A DNA stretch of 64,000 nt from Paenibacillus marchantiae (GTDB taxonomy: Bacteria > Bacillota > Bacilli > Paenibacillales > Paenibacillaceae). The stretch lies in assembly GCF_028771845.1 (NCBI RefSeq), contig NZ_CP118270.1, forward strand, positions 682,001 to 746,000. The letters run 5' to 3'. A program made the position numbers and the translations under genes. Under the pieces are notes generated by a model. It worked only from the letters and a program-made list of their open reading frames with translations. It ran no database searches and was not told the origin of the DNA. Shown here piece after piece: positions 36,518-45,884 of this stretch (positions within the stretch are counted from its first letter, which is position 1; every line of letters starts with the position of its first letter).

Positions 36518-36557
36518 ACCACCTGCCTGGCAGATGATCACCAGTTCAGATGGTTTA
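36518..36557 (-). terminator. Probable terminator after the alpha-amylase gene
   Basis: On the minus strand AACCATCTG pairs with CAGGCAGGTGGTT across a bulge and is followed by six T. Confidence 0.6.
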
Positions 36558-36601
36558 ACTGTCTATATATGAAGATTCACTGATCAATGATCCTCACCGT
36601 A

Positions 36602-38080
36602 TTATTGAGCATCAGATTCCTCACCCTGATCCGGAAGAACCCACACGGAGACGCCCCCACCACATACATGGAAAGTGGCCCATCCGTCTTTCTCAATAGT
36701 AATGCTATCCTCACAGCTGTGCGTCAGATCGGTCCAGACTTCGCCAGCACGGTGTTCGCCAACAAACATTCTTTTCTCACCATCATCACCATTCGAGATA
36801 ACTACTGCACAACCAGAACCTTCGATTTCGTCCACCCCGCGGCGTACCCACCCAATCGTGTTCGCGTGATCGAAGTAATCTTCCTGCTCTCCATAAGCTT
36901 TGTCGTAACGGGCTGACATCAGAATGTCGAGAATGTCCTTCTTGCCCTCGACAGGTTCGGGACCACCAATGCCGTAATAATCACCGTAAAAGACAACCGG
37001 ATAACCGTCACGACGCAGCAGCGTCAGCGCATATGCGCTCGGCTTGAACCAATCGCCTACCCAGGATTCCAGCGCTTCATGCGGTTGGGAATCATGGTTA
37101 TCGACAAACGTTACAGCATGCGTTGGATGTGTCTGCACCAGGGTATCATCAAAAATCTTGGAAAGATCGAAATCCCGCCCAGCCAGAGAGGCTTCATGAA
37201 GTTTGTAATGCAGGGACACATCGAACAGATCAATCTGATAGTCCACCGTATCCAGGAATTCACGGCATGCATCGAGATTGGAGTTCCAGAACTCACCTAC
37301 AATGTAGAAGTCCTGCCCGCGTTTGCGGATCATCTCAGCAGCGAATTCCTTGATGAATTCGTGGTTGATATGTTTGATCGCATCCAGTCGAAAACCGCTG
37401 CATTGCAGCGTATCGATGAGCCATTTTCCCCATTGGAGCATTTCCTGCCGGACATCCGGGTGATTGTAATCGATATTGGCGAACATCAGGTAATCATAAT
37501 TGCCGAACTCATCGTCGACATTTTGATTCCAGTTCTTGTTCTCCCCCGCAATGCGGAACACACCGCTCCGTTCTTCCTTGGCATCAAAGTCGGTACCGTT
37601 GAAGTGTTCGGCGTTCCATTTGAAAGAGGAGTACTGATCCCCGCGGCCCGGAAATGTGAATTTGGTCCAGCCCTCAATCTCGAACGGTTTGGAGATTTCC
37701 TTCAATCGATCATTGGGATCAACCTCAATCACCTTGAAAACTTCCGTCTCATCGGCCCCCGCCTTATGGTTCATCACCAGATCCACATAGACGGCAACAC
37801 CATTCTTCTGGCACTCGGCAATCGCATCCACCAGTTCCTGCTTGGTACCGTATTTGGTGCGCACGCTGCCTTTCTGGTCAAATTCGCCCAGATCGTACAG
37901 GTCATATACGCCGTAACCGGTATCCTCGGGAGATACGGCTTTGGTCACCGGAGGCACCCACACGGAGTCAATGCCTTTTGCTTTCAGTTCTGGCGCCATT
38001 TCGGCCAATCGTTTCCAGTGGTTTCCGTCTGCGGCCAGGTGCCATTCAAAAAACTGCATCATCGTATGATTTCTCTTCAT
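36602..38080 (-). CDS. Cytoplasmic alpha-amylase, GH13 subfamily 5
   Basis: Endo-acting alpha-1,4-glucanase of 492 residues with no signal peptide, so it acts on intracellular maltodextrin or glycogen. The GH13 conserved regions are visible in order: DLVMNHKAGAD, GFRLDAIKHIN (nucleophile Asp), IVGEFW (acid/base Glu) and FVDNHDSQP (transition-state Asp). MMQFFEWHLAADGNHW at the N-terminus is typical of the AmyS/liquefying group. The ATG at 38080 has AGGAGGT 9 bases before it. It is a single-gene unit. Confidence 0.95.
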   Translation of the reverse strand: MKRNHTMMQFFEWHLAADGNHWKRLAEMAPELKAKGIDSVWVPPVTKAVSPEDTGYGVYDLYDLGEFDQKGSVRTKYGTKQELVDAIAECQKNGVAVYVDLVMNHKAGADETEVFKVIEVDPNDRLKEISKPFEIEGWTKFTFPGRGDQYSSFKWNAEHFNGTDFDAKEERSGVFRIAGENKNWNQNVDDEFGNYDYLMFANIDYNHPDVRQEMLQWGKWLIDTLQCSGFRLDAIKHINHEFIKEFAAEMIRKRGQDFYIVGEFWNSNLDACREFLDTVDYQIDLFDVSLHYKLHEASLAGRDFDLSKIFDDTLVQTHPTHAVTFVDNHDSQPHEALESWVGDWFKPSAYALTLLRRDGYPVVFYGDYYGIGGPEPVEGKKDILDILMSARYDKAYGEQEDYFDHANTIGWVRRGVDEIEGSGCAVVISNGDDGEKRMFVGEHRAGEVWTDLTHSCEDSITIEKDGWATFHVCGGGVSVWVLPDQGEESDAQ

Positions 38081-38246
38081 TCCCAACCGACCTCCTTGAT
38101 TGCTTTCGAAGCGGACCACGGCACGTATCTGTATCGTCCTTGTTCGTTCGTATGCTATCCAAGTAATACCCTTTTCGGCCTATCCTTCAATCATGAACAG
38201 CAAAGAAAGCTGAAAAAGTCTGCGATCGATCTTTAGCTATATATCG

Positions 38247-40568
38247 TTATTGGGGTGAAATCCGTGTGTAGTCCTGCCATTCCTCGGGCAGCAATGAACG
38301 ATATGGTTCCTCGGTGAATCGATCGTCGACCAGTACCAGTACGCCCTTGTCCTCTTCCGTACGTATCAGCCTTCCACCTGCCTGCAATACCTTGTTCATG
38401 CCGGGGAAAACATAGGCATAATTGAATCCATTGCGCCCTGTCCGACTATAATAATCGCGGAGTACGTTGTTCTCCAGACCGATCTGGGGAAGTCCGGCAC
38501 CGACCACCACAACCCCATTCAGACGATCACCCGGCAGATCCACACCTTCGGAAAACACACCACCCATAACGGCAAATACCAACCGTGTTCGTTCAGGATG
38601 TGGCTGGAACGCGTTCAGGAACGCCTCCCGTTCCTCTTCACTCATGCCCTGCTCCTGCATCACGACTTCTGCCTCGCCCGGCTGTTCCATATACGTCGCA
38701 TGTACTTCGCGCATATAAGGATAGGATGGGAAAAAGACGAGCAGGTTGCTATGTGGCCACTCTGCAACCAATTGGCGCAGCATATTGGCAATTGGCTGTC
38801 TGGAACGTTCACGATCCCGATAGCGAATCGATAATGGCAGCAATCTCACATCCAGCTGCTCCCGCTGGAAAGGCGAAGCAATACGTAAGGTATAATCCTC
38901 TTCCTCCGCACCTAGCATATCCCGGTAATAACCAAGAGGTGACAATGTCGCAGAGAAATGAATGGTAGAGCGGAACCCCTTGGCAGTCTGGCGCAGCAGC
39001 ACAGATGGATCCAGGCAGAACAGCTTCACTCGTACTTCACTTCGTACACATTCCGCATAGGTAATGAAGCGTTCATCGTACAACTTGGCAATACGCAGGA
39101 AATTCTGTGCGGTGAAGTAGGCTGCCAGCAGCAATTCATCCGTCTCGGCATTTGCCGAACCGCCTTCAACAAGGCATTGCTCCGCAACCATGACAAAAGG
39201 CTCCAGCAGTTCAATCAGTTCCTCTGGCGCCTCCTGTTGCAGCAATTTGCCCTCATCCCCACCATTTTTGCGAAGCGTAATCAGGTATTTGTCGATGGCT
39301 CCCGTCCGATCCGCGATGGCTTTAGCGGCAGTCACACTGCTGCCCAGCGTTTGGAATTCCCTTTTGACATCCAGAAAGACGGCCTTCTCCAGCTCTGCCG
39401 AAAACATCATTCGGCCCCGATCGACCAGATTATGTGCCTCATCGACCAGTAATACCGTCTTGCGCTTCTGCTCCTCCAGCATTCGTTTGAGCGAGATACG
39501 CGGATCGAAAATATAGTTATAGTCGCAGATCACCGCATCGGCTGCATACGCAGCATCCAGTGAAAATTCAAACGGACATACCCGATGCTTACGTGCGTAC
39601 TGTTCTATAACCGGGCGTGTCATTAACGTCTCATGTTCCAGCATATCCAGCACGGCTCCATTAATACGGTCATAATATCCTTCGCACATGCCACACTGTC
39701 CCGTATCACAGGCTTCCTCTTCCTTGAAACAGATCTTGTCCTTTGCGGTCAGACTGATCACATGCATCTTCAATCCTTCCGCCTGCATCCGGGCAAAAGC
39801 CTCTTCTGCCGCCACTCGCGTCGTCGTTCTTGCGGTCAGATAGAACAATCGTTTGGCTTCTCCTTCACCAATGGCCTTGACCGTGGGAAACAGGACTGAC
39901 ATCGTTTTGCCAATACCCGTTGGCGCTTTCGCCATCAGTCCCTGCCCCTCGCGGATGGTCTTGTATACGGCTCCTGCCAGCTTGCGCTGTCCCTCTCTGT
40001 ATTTGCGAAAAGGGAAAGGCAGCTCTCGCACGCTTATATCGCGCTTCTCTTCATAAGCCACAATCATCTCTGCGTATGGCGCGTAACCAGCGACCAGCTC
40101 TGCTGCAAACTGTTCCAGCTCCTGCCGTTCCAGCATCCGCCGAAACCGTCTTTCCTCATTATTCACGGTGTGCACGTATGTAAGCTGTACCTGCATACGG
40201 GGTTCATCATGCTGAACGGCGTACATATAGGCATACATCATGGCCTGCGCCCAGTGTACGGGGGCCCCATCGCCCAGATCGTCCAGATTGCCCGCAGTTG
40301 ATTTGATCTCATCCACCGTCAGCTGACCATCCAGACGAATCAGCCCGTCACATCGTCCCTCCACCACGTAGGTCAAGTCTCCATGCTGCAGTTCCACTTC
40401 GAGAACGACTTCTTTCAAATCCTCTTCTGTGTAATCCTTCTGCACTCGCTGGTGTATCCGGGTTCCCTCCTGCATCGATGCATTCGAGCGGAACCCTGGA
40501 CGTATGCTGCCACTGCGGTACACATATTCCACCAAAGGCCTGACTGATATTCGAATTGCGGTTGTCAT
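38247..40568 (-). CDS. RecB-family nuclease fused to XPD/DinG-like DNA helicase
   Basis: 773 residues. The first 130 form a PD-(D/E)XK nuclease of the RecB/Cas4 type: GTRIH (35-39), GRCDG (Asp74), DEIKS (Glu87, Lys89) and QAMMYAY. The helicase follows, with motif I APTGIGKT, the DEAH box, and motif VI QAGGRLIRTEED. Cysteines 280, 287, 292, 295 and 331 lie where XPD-type helicases hold an iron-sulfur cluster. It probably unwinds and cuts damaged or branched DNA. It is transcribed alone, and no repair or defence gene is adjacent. Function is inferred from domains only. Confidence 0.92.
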   Translation of the reverse strand: MTTAIRISVRPLVEYVYRSGSIRPGFRSNASMQEGTRIHQRVQKDYTEEDLKEVVLEVELQHGDLTYVVEGRCDGLIRLDGQLTVDEIKSTAGNLDDLGDGAPVHWAQAMMYAYMYAVQHDEPRMQVQLTYVHTVNNEERRFRRMLERQELEQFAAELVAGYAPYAEMIVAYEEKRDISVRELPFPFRKYREGQRKLAGAVYKTIREGQGLMAKAPTGIGKTMSVLFPTVKAIGEGEAKRLFYLTARTTTRVAAEEAFARMQAEGLKMHVISLTAKDKICFKEEEACDTGQCGMCEGYYDRINGAVLDMLEHETLMTRPVIEQYARKHRVCPFEFSLDAAYAADAVICDYNYIFDPRISLKRMLEEQKRKTVLLVDEAHNLVDRGRMMFSAELEKAVFLDVKREFQTLGSSVTAAKAIADRTGAIDKYLITLRKNGGDEGKLLQQEAPEELIELLEPFVMVAEQCLVEGGSANAETDELLLAAYFTAQNFLRIAKLYDERFITYAECVRSEVRVKLFCLDPSVLLRQTAKGFRSTIHFSATLSPLGYYRDMLGAEEEDYTLRIASPFQREQLDVRLLPLSIRYRDRERSRQPIANMLRQLVAEWPHSNLLVFFPSYPYMREVHATYMEQPGEAEVVMQEQGMSEEEREAFLNAFQPHPERTRLVFAVMGGVFSEGVDLPGDRLNGVVVVGAGLPQIGLENNVLRDYYSRTGRNGFNYAYVFPGMNKVLQAGGRLIRTEEDKGVLVLVDDRFTEEPYRSLLPEEWQDYTRISPQ

Positions 40569-40680
40569 GCGATCACCCGTTCTGTTTGTAGTGACTATAC
40601 TTTATCACGAAAAGCGGTGCTCAAACCAGCCAATCAGCGGATTGGACCCGTCCTTTCCCATATGCTATGTTGGGGTGTAT

Positions 40681-40862
40681 AAGTTGAACTAGATAAAGTT
40701 ACACTTGCCACTCCGATGACAGAACAATCTTCCGATCGCTGTTATCCCCAGATTTTTTGATTCATTTTCACAAAGGTAAACATCCGGGGATAAAGGCGAA
40801 CGCTTCGCTTCTCCAGCTTATTTCTGTCCTCTACGTTCTCGTGTAAAAGTGTAGTTAAACTT
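40681..40862 (+). repeat. Dispersed inverted-repeat element, copy C
   Basis: Begins AAGTTGAACTAG and ends TAGTTAAACTT, an imperfect match to the termini of the copy at 4452. The interior has CTTCCGATCGCTGTTATCCC, the inverted partner CATCCGGGGATAAAGGCGAA, and the palindrome GCGAACGCTTCGC. It occupies most of the spacer between the helicase and HmoB-like genes and encodes nothing. Confidence 0.78.
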
Positions 40863-40896
40863 ATATAGAATGTACGTAAATAAGGAGGCATCTTCT

Positions 40897-41394
40897 ATGT
40901 ATATCTATTTGGTTCCTTCACCAATTCCGGATGCACTTGCTGCATATCCGCATCTGACTTTGCGCAGCGAGGAACAGGTTCGTTTGGCCATTGAATCGAC
41001 AGAACGTCTGATGAACATCGAGTCCGATGACAACGTAGCGGCGTACGAAGCCTTCGATGCCGCAGGCTCCTGGACAGGCGGCGGTTATGCCGTTCTCAAC
41101 AATATACCCGTATCCGAAGATGGACGGAATGACTTCGAGGAACGTTTCAAGAACCGTGCGCGCAAAGTGGAGGACGAACCCGGCTTTGTCGGCATTCGTG
41201 TGCTTCGTCCTTTAAAGGACGATACGTATGTCGTACTTACACTTTGGCAGTCCGAGGATCATTTCAAGAACTGGCAGCAGTCCCAAGCCTATAACCATGC
41301 TCACCGCAACCGCAGCACGAGTGAAGGGCTGACCGCACAGAAGCCCACCATGTTTCCAAGACCTTCATTCGTCACGACATTCACCATAGAGTAA
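40897..41394 (+). CDS. Antibiotic-biosynthesis-monooxygenase domain protein, HmoB-like
   Basis: 165 residues, the length of B. subtilis HmoB, a heme-degrading monooxygenase. The C-terminal ABM ferredoxin-like domain (about 60-150) shows GFVGIRVLRPLKDDTYVVLT, HFKNWQQSQAYNHAH and FVTTFTIE. The Asn/Trp/His positions used in heme breakdown appear present (YAVLNNI, W in FKNWQQS, H in NHAHR). GGAGG precedes the ATG at 40897. Iron recovery from heme would complement the efeOBU locus, but no Fur site is evident here. Confidence 0.78.
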   Translation: MYIYLVPSPIPDALAAYPHLTLRSEEQVRLAIESTERLMNIESDDNVAAYEAFDAAGSWTGGGYAVLNNIPVSEDGRNDFEERFKNRARKVEDEPGFVGIRVLRPLKDDTYVVLTLWQSEDHFKNWQQSQAYNHAHRNRSTSEGLTAQKPTMFPRPSFVTTFTIE

Positions 41395-41508
41395 ACGAAC
41401 GGGAGCAAACTTGTTTTTGTGCTCCAGAATCTGTATGCAAGTTTACAGATATACTGTGATCACACTTTGGACAAGCATCATTTAATTATTTGTACTTTAA
41501 AATGATAA

Positions 41509-41543
41509 CCCCTTCCGCCTCTTCATCAATGGAAGGGGCTTTT
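41509..41543 (+). terminator. Terminator after the HmoB-like gene
   Basis: CCCCTTCC and GGAAGGGG form a perfect stem followed by five T. Confidence 0.85.
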
Positions 41544-41702
41544 TGTATACGTGAGGTCAAGAATGATCCCAAGCTCCTCTCTCCTTTTTCCAATAATTGA
41601 AAGAAATGAGCAACCCAGAAGTTCGGTGCTTTTGACACGACATGCCATGAGATAGCATAATACTTGTTAAATGAAACTTCGGAAAGGAAGGAAGGCGGTA
41701 AC

Positions 41703-43691
41703 TTGTCACGCAATTCACTCACCCGGTTTCTAAGCGGACCGTTTATAGTGTTTACCGTTATTATGATGATCAAAAGCTCTCTGGCCTGGATTGTGATCTT
41801 CGATGACATCCCCGTCTGGAAACCGCTGCTGACAGAGTTGCCGCTGATCTGGATCTGCTTCTGTCTAATTGAATGGTTCGCAGCCAAACGCCGGATGTGG
41901 CTCTATCTCGGACTAAATTTGGTGCTATCGGGCATCTTCTTCGCAGCGATCATGTATTACAAATATTATGGTGTTATTGTTAATTATCACGCGCTCGCAC
42001 AGGTTAATCAGGTAACCTCGGTCAAGAGCAGCATGTTCTCTTTGCTCGATCCGTATTATTTGTTTATTTTTGCAGATATTCTGGTTATCACGGGGATTCT
42101 GATTCGTCGGCGGATCAAGCTCGGCGGGACTGAACGTCCAGGCAGAGTGCCGCTTGAACGAAGGGCCAGAAGACGGATCGCCTCAGTCATTCTGATTCTG
42201 TCGATGATGCTGTGCATGCTCAACATATACCCCAATCGGGCGAGCATGAGCGAGATTACACAGGCGGAGCAGATGGGGATCCTCGGTTACGAAGCGTACA
42301 CCATCCTGGCTGATCGGCCTGACAAACCCATGCCCCTCGATCAAATCGATCAGAAGCATATCGACGAGATTAAACAAACGACAGCACTACCCGCTGTTGT
42401 GGAGGAGGGTGCAGCCAAGGGACGAAACGTCATTGTCCTCCAGCTCGAATCATTCCAGAACTTCCTGATCGGATTGCAGGTGGACGGACAGGAAGTTACA
42501 CCCAATCTGAATATGTTGGCTGGACAAAGCCTGTATTTCCCCAACTTTTATCAGCAAGTGGGACAGGGAAACACGTCGGATGCCGAGTTTGTCGTGAATA
42601 CATCGTTTTATACACCGCCCAACGGAGCCGCAGCTACCGTCTATGCTAATAAGGAATTGCCAAGTCTGCCCAGACTGATGTCCGCGAACGGTTACCAAAC
42701 AGCCACGTTCCATACAAATGATGTGCACTTCTGGAATCGCGATCAGTTATACAAGGCGCTTGGATTTGATCAGTATTATGACATAAATTATTTCGGAACA
42801 GAGGATTCCATCGCCTTCTCGGCATCGGATGAGGTGTTGTACAGCAAAACACTTGATAAACTGGAGGACATGCAGGACACGGGATCACCTTTCTATGCAC
42901 AAATCATATCCATGTCTGCGCACCATCCTTACCATTTACCAGAAGATAAGAAAAGTCTGACGTTGCCGGAACGGTACGTTAATACGTTGCCCGGGGATTA
43001 TCTTGTATCCCAGCATTATGCCGATCAGGCGGTGGGACAATTTATTGAGGGACTTAAGGAACGTGGACTATGGGAAAATAGCGTGCTGGTCGTTTACGGT
43101 GACCATCTGGGTCTGCCTATCTACTCGCTGGATCGGACTGACGAGAAGCTCATGCAGGAAATCTACGGTCGGGAGTACACGTCTGCGGACATGATTAATA
43201 TTCCACTTATCGTCACGGCTCCTGGCATCACGCCGGCAGCTCAGCTGGAACAGATCGGAGGACAGGTGGATATTCTGCCAACGATCGCCGGGTTGACCGG
43301 TGCCTCTCTCCAGAACCAACTGTATTTCGGGCAGGATTTGCTGCGTGATGGAAATAATCTGCTGCCAGAGCGCTATTATCTGCCCTCCGGTTCCGTACTG
43401 AACGATGCTTCACTGTTCGTTCCTGAAACGGGGTACGGTGACGGTACTCATTACTCCCTTGCGGATGCCGGGAGACAGGATGTCGTTTCGGCAGAGCTTG
43501 ATCAGGAGAAGGGGACGATTCCAGACAGTCTGGAGGATGAACCGGCCGTGCCCGCATCTGCCATACCAACCGAAGAGGGATCGACCTCTTCCGAATATAT
43601 TACGAAGGAACAGTACGATCGGGCTTTGGATCTTCTACACTTATCCAACAGTTATCTGAGTCAGTTACCGAATCGAAATGCCGTAAAATGA
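41703..43691 (+). CDS. LTA synthase family protein (sulfatase superfamily)
   Basis: 662 residues. Five membrane segments occupy the first 180 residues, followed by an extracellular sulfatase-like domain. The catalytic Thr is in QGNTSDAEF (Thr291), preceded by VLQLESFQNF (metal-binding Glu), with FYAQIISMSAHHPYHLPE and YGDHLG later. Family members polymerise glycerol-phosphate from phosphatidylglycerol. No ATG is well placed; TTG at 41703 follows AAGGCGG, and a TTG at 41664 is also open. It is followed by its own terminator. A long acidic Pro/Ser tail follows the catalytic domain. Confidence 0.9.
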   Translation: MSRNSLTRFLSGPFIVFTVIMMIKSSLAWIVIFDDIPVWKPLLTELPLIWICFCLIEWFAAKRRMWLYLGLNLVLSGIFFAAIMYYKYYGVIVNYHALAQVNQVTSVKSSMFSLLDPYYLFIFADILVITGILIRRRIKLGGTERPGRVPLERRARRRIASVILILSMMLCMLNIYPNRASMSEITQAEQMGILGYEAYTILADRPDKPMPLDQIDQKHIDEIKQTTALPAVVEEGAAKGRNVIVLQLESFQNFLIGLQVDGQEVTPNLNMLAGQSLYFPNFYQQVGQGNTSDAEFVVNTSFYTPPNGAAATVYANKELPSLPRLMSANGYQTATFHTNDVHFWNRDQLYKALGFDQYYDINYFGTEDSIAFSASDEVLYSKTLDKLEDMQDTGSPFYAQIISMSAHHPYHLPEDKKSLTLPERYVNTLPGDYLVSQHYADQAVGQFIEGLKERGLWENSVLVVYGDHLGLPIYSLDRTDEKLMQEIYGREYTSADMINIPLIVTAPGITPAAQLEQIGGQVDILPTIAGLTGASLQNQLYFGQDLLRDGNNLLPERYYLPSGSVLNDASLFVPETGYGDGTHYSLADAGRQDVVSAELDQEKGTIPDSLEDEPAVPASAIPTEEGSTSSEYITKEQYDRALDLLHLSNSYLSQLPNRNAVK

Positions 43692-43753
43692 TCCAACATG
43701 CGAAATGAACTTATTTTTAACTTTAACAATTTTAATCCATCATGAAAAAAGAC

Positions 43754-43798
43754 AAGAGCCCATGAAAGGTCTGAAACGACCTGATTCATGGGCTCTTT
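43754..43798 (+). terminator. Terminator after the LTA-synthase-like gene
   Basis: AAGAGCCCATGA and TCATGGGCTCTT pair, with an inner GGTC/GACC stem. T-tracts are short on the plus strand and longer on the minus strand. Confidence 0.75.
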
Positions 43799-43948
43799 CC
43801 ATTCCTTCTAACCTCTATATCTAACACCTTTCTCCCCAACTTTCTAACAAAAAGACACCTATAACCACCCGAATCATCCATTGCCAACAAATTCCCCTCT
43901 TTAGCGAAGACACCTGGACGTTCCTGTTCCTTGAGCAGCGGTTTACAA

Positions 43949-43962
43949 TGAAAGCGTATTAT
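43949..43962 (+). promoter_or_regulatory. cre-like / YesN-like site upstream of the GH63-like gene
   Basis: TGAAAGCGTATTAT shares TGAAAGCG with the sites at 45788 and 48874. It fits the catabolite-response consensus less well than they do. Confidence 0.4.
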
Positions 43963-43984
43963 TCCTTGTTGAAGGAGGAGAATT

Positions 43985-45691
43985 ATGAAATTCGATCTGA
44001 ACTTTGTACCCTTCAGCCGCAGAGAGTCGTTCCTTGCCGTCTCTCTTCTGCCTGAAGGCAAGAATAGACAGCAGGGCCTCTACCTACGAACTGTGCGGGG
44101 TGGGGATGATAAATTTGGCGAGGCGTTCCGTATTGAACTGTTGGATCAGCAGAATCAGACGATTCCATTCACGGCAGAAGCTTCTCCAGAAACTGTCCGG
44201 CTGAATTCACCAGAGCCCGCAATCTTTGCCGAAATCTGTATTTCGGATAGCTGCACGGTCCGCTTCCGCTCGAAAGGGTGCGGGATCAGATTGACCTTTA
44301 TCCCCTCAACTTATGATTATGCATATGAGGTCAATAAGAACAGCTGGGAAGTAAATAGCTTCACCCATGAATGCCGCTTCATGCTGACTGGAATTGTAGG
44401 CGACATGAAGCTGGAAGTGCCGTGGGATAAAATAAAGAGCTCACGCGTAATCGCAGAGTTCAATCCGGATACAGACACGAATACAGCTGAGTTTGCCGTT
44501 GAGGAGTTCCGCACAGTATGGGAGCCTCGCCCACAATGGGATTCCTTTGATGATGACGTAAAAGCGGTTCGGACTGAATTCAGCCAGTGGCTGGACAGCA
44601 GTCTTGCGATCCCTGATCGCTGGCAGGATGCGCGGGAGCTCGCGGCTTACATTACTTGGTCCTGCCTCGTTCCGGCGGAGGGTTGTCTGACGCGTCCAGC
44701 TATGTATATGTCGAAGAACTGGATGACGAATATATGGAGCTGGGACCACTGTTTCAATGCGATGGCGCTTGTTCGCCATGATCCAAAGCTGGCGTGGGAC
44801 CAGTTCATGATCTTTTTTGATCGGCAAGATGAGAGTGGATTAATTCCTGACTTTGTGAACGATAAATATGAACTGTGGAACTGCAACAAACCTCCTATTC
44901 ACGGATGGACACTGGCTTGGATGATGCAACGTACGGATTATATTCGCGAGGCGCAGCTTCGTGAAGTGTACGGCCCATTGTCCAAGTGGACGAAATGGTG
45001 GTTCAGGTATCGTGATGATGATGGTGATGGGATTCCCCAATATAACCACGGTAATGATTCCGGTTGGGATAACAGCACCGCGTTTAATAATGGAATTCCC
45101 GTAGAAAGTCCGGATTTAGCTGCCTTTCTGATTATCCAGACAGAGCTTCTGGCTGAAATTGCTGGGTTGCTTGGGCTTACGAAGGAATCTTCGGAATGGA
45201 GAAAACTGGCGGATGATACGCTGGAGAAGATGATCAGCCACTTCTGGAAAGAGGATAGATTTATCTCCTTACGTTCAGGTACACATGAGCCTTCAGCTGG
45301 AGACAGTCTGCTGTTATTCGTTCCGATCCTACTGGGCAAACGCCTGCCTGAACCCATCAGAGATCTTCTTCTAAAAGGGTTACGGGAGGAGAATCGCTTC
45401 CTAACGGAAAATGGTTGGGCGACCGAGAGCATAAGCAGCCCTTACTATATACCAGACGGGTACTGGCGTGGACCGATCTGGGCTCCATCAACCATGCTGC
45501 TCGTGGAGGGCGTAGCTGCTGCCGGTGACCTGGAGCTGGCTCGGGAAGTATCCCGCCGCTTCTGCAGTATGCTTAGCCGGAGTGGTATGGCGGAGAACTT
45601 CGATGCGTTGACTGGTGAAGGCCTACGTGACAGGGCATTCACATGGACATCGAGTGTGTTCCTGGTTCTGGGGCACGAGTACACAATCTAA
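43985..45691 (+). CDS. GH63-like glycoside hydrolase (alpha/alpha toroid)
   Basis: 568 residues, no signal peptide. An N-terminal beta-rich region of about 190 residues precedes a helical barrel with GH63/GH37-type motifs: NIWSWDHCFNAMAL, GNDSGWDNST (candidate catalytic Asp), YWRGPIWAPSTMLLVEG and GMAENFDALTGEG (candidate catalytic Glu). The family includes mannosylglycerate hydrolase and isomaltose- or glucose-releasing enzymes, so an exo-acting alpha-glycosidase is likely. AAGGAGGAG precedes the ATG. It ends in its own terminator just before the YesM/YesN operon and shares the TGAAAGCG motif with it. Confidence 0.8.
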   Translation: MKFDLNFVPFSRRESFLAVSLLPEGKNRQQGLYLRTVRGGDDKFGEAFRIELLDQQNQTIPFTAEASPETVRLNSPEPAIFAEICISDSCTVRFRSKGCGIRLTFIPSTYDYAYEVNKNSWEVNSFTHECRFMLTGIVGDMKLEVPWDKIKSSRVIAEFNPDTDTNTAEFAVEEFRTVWEPRPQWDSFDDDVKAVRTEFSQWLDSSLAIPDRWQDARELAAYITWSCLVPAEGCLTRPAMYMSKNWMTNIWSWDHCFNAMALVRHDPKLAWDQFMIFFDRQDESGLIPDFVNDKYELWNCNKPPIHGWTLAWMMQRTDYIREAQLREVYGPLSKWTKWWFRYRDDDGDGIPQYNHGNDSGWDNSTAFNNGIPVESPDLAAFLIIQTELLAEIAGLLGLTKESSEWRKLADDTLEKMISHFWKEDRFISLRSGTHEPSAGDSLLLFVPILLGKRLPEPIRDLLLKGLREENRFLTENGWATESISSPYYIPDGYWRGPIWAPSTMLLVEGVAAAGDLELAREVSRRFCSMLSRSGMAENFDALTGEGLRDRAFTWTSSVFLVLGHEYTI

Positions 45692-45701
45692 AACCAATAT
45701 T

Positions 45702-45749
45702 GCACGTCCCTGGCTGCTGTTTTAAACAGCTTTCCGGGGAGGTGCTTTT
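45702..45749 (+). terminator. Terminator after the GH63-like gene
   Basis: GCAC, TCCC and GGCTGCTG pair with CAGC, GGGA and GTGC across a TTTTAAA loop, followed by TTTTCCCGTTT. Confidence 0.8.
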
Positions 45750-45787
45750 CCCGTTTCCTCGAAAAATTTTATTTGCAAACAACAAAT

Positions 45788-45801
45788 TGAAAGCGTTACC
45801 A
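45788..45801 (+). promoter_or_regulatory. cre-like site upstream of the YesM/YesN operon
   Basis: TGAAAGCGTTACCA matches the CcpA site consensus TGWAANCGNTNWCA at all but one position. GCGTTACCATGAAA also recurs, with one change, at 48866, so it could alternatively be a response-regulator site. Confidence 0.6.
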
Positions 45802-45884
45802 TGAAATGATTGGATTCTTCTATAGGCTACCTGTCCATGCTAGAATGCAGGTAGATGTAGTTATAGCGAGAGGGGAAAACGTTT

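Noticed and set aside
37079..38236. 385-codon open frame on the plus strand
   Set aside because: It lies opposite the well-supported alpha-amylase gene, has no ribosome-binding site and no recognisable motif; it is a reading-frame shadow.
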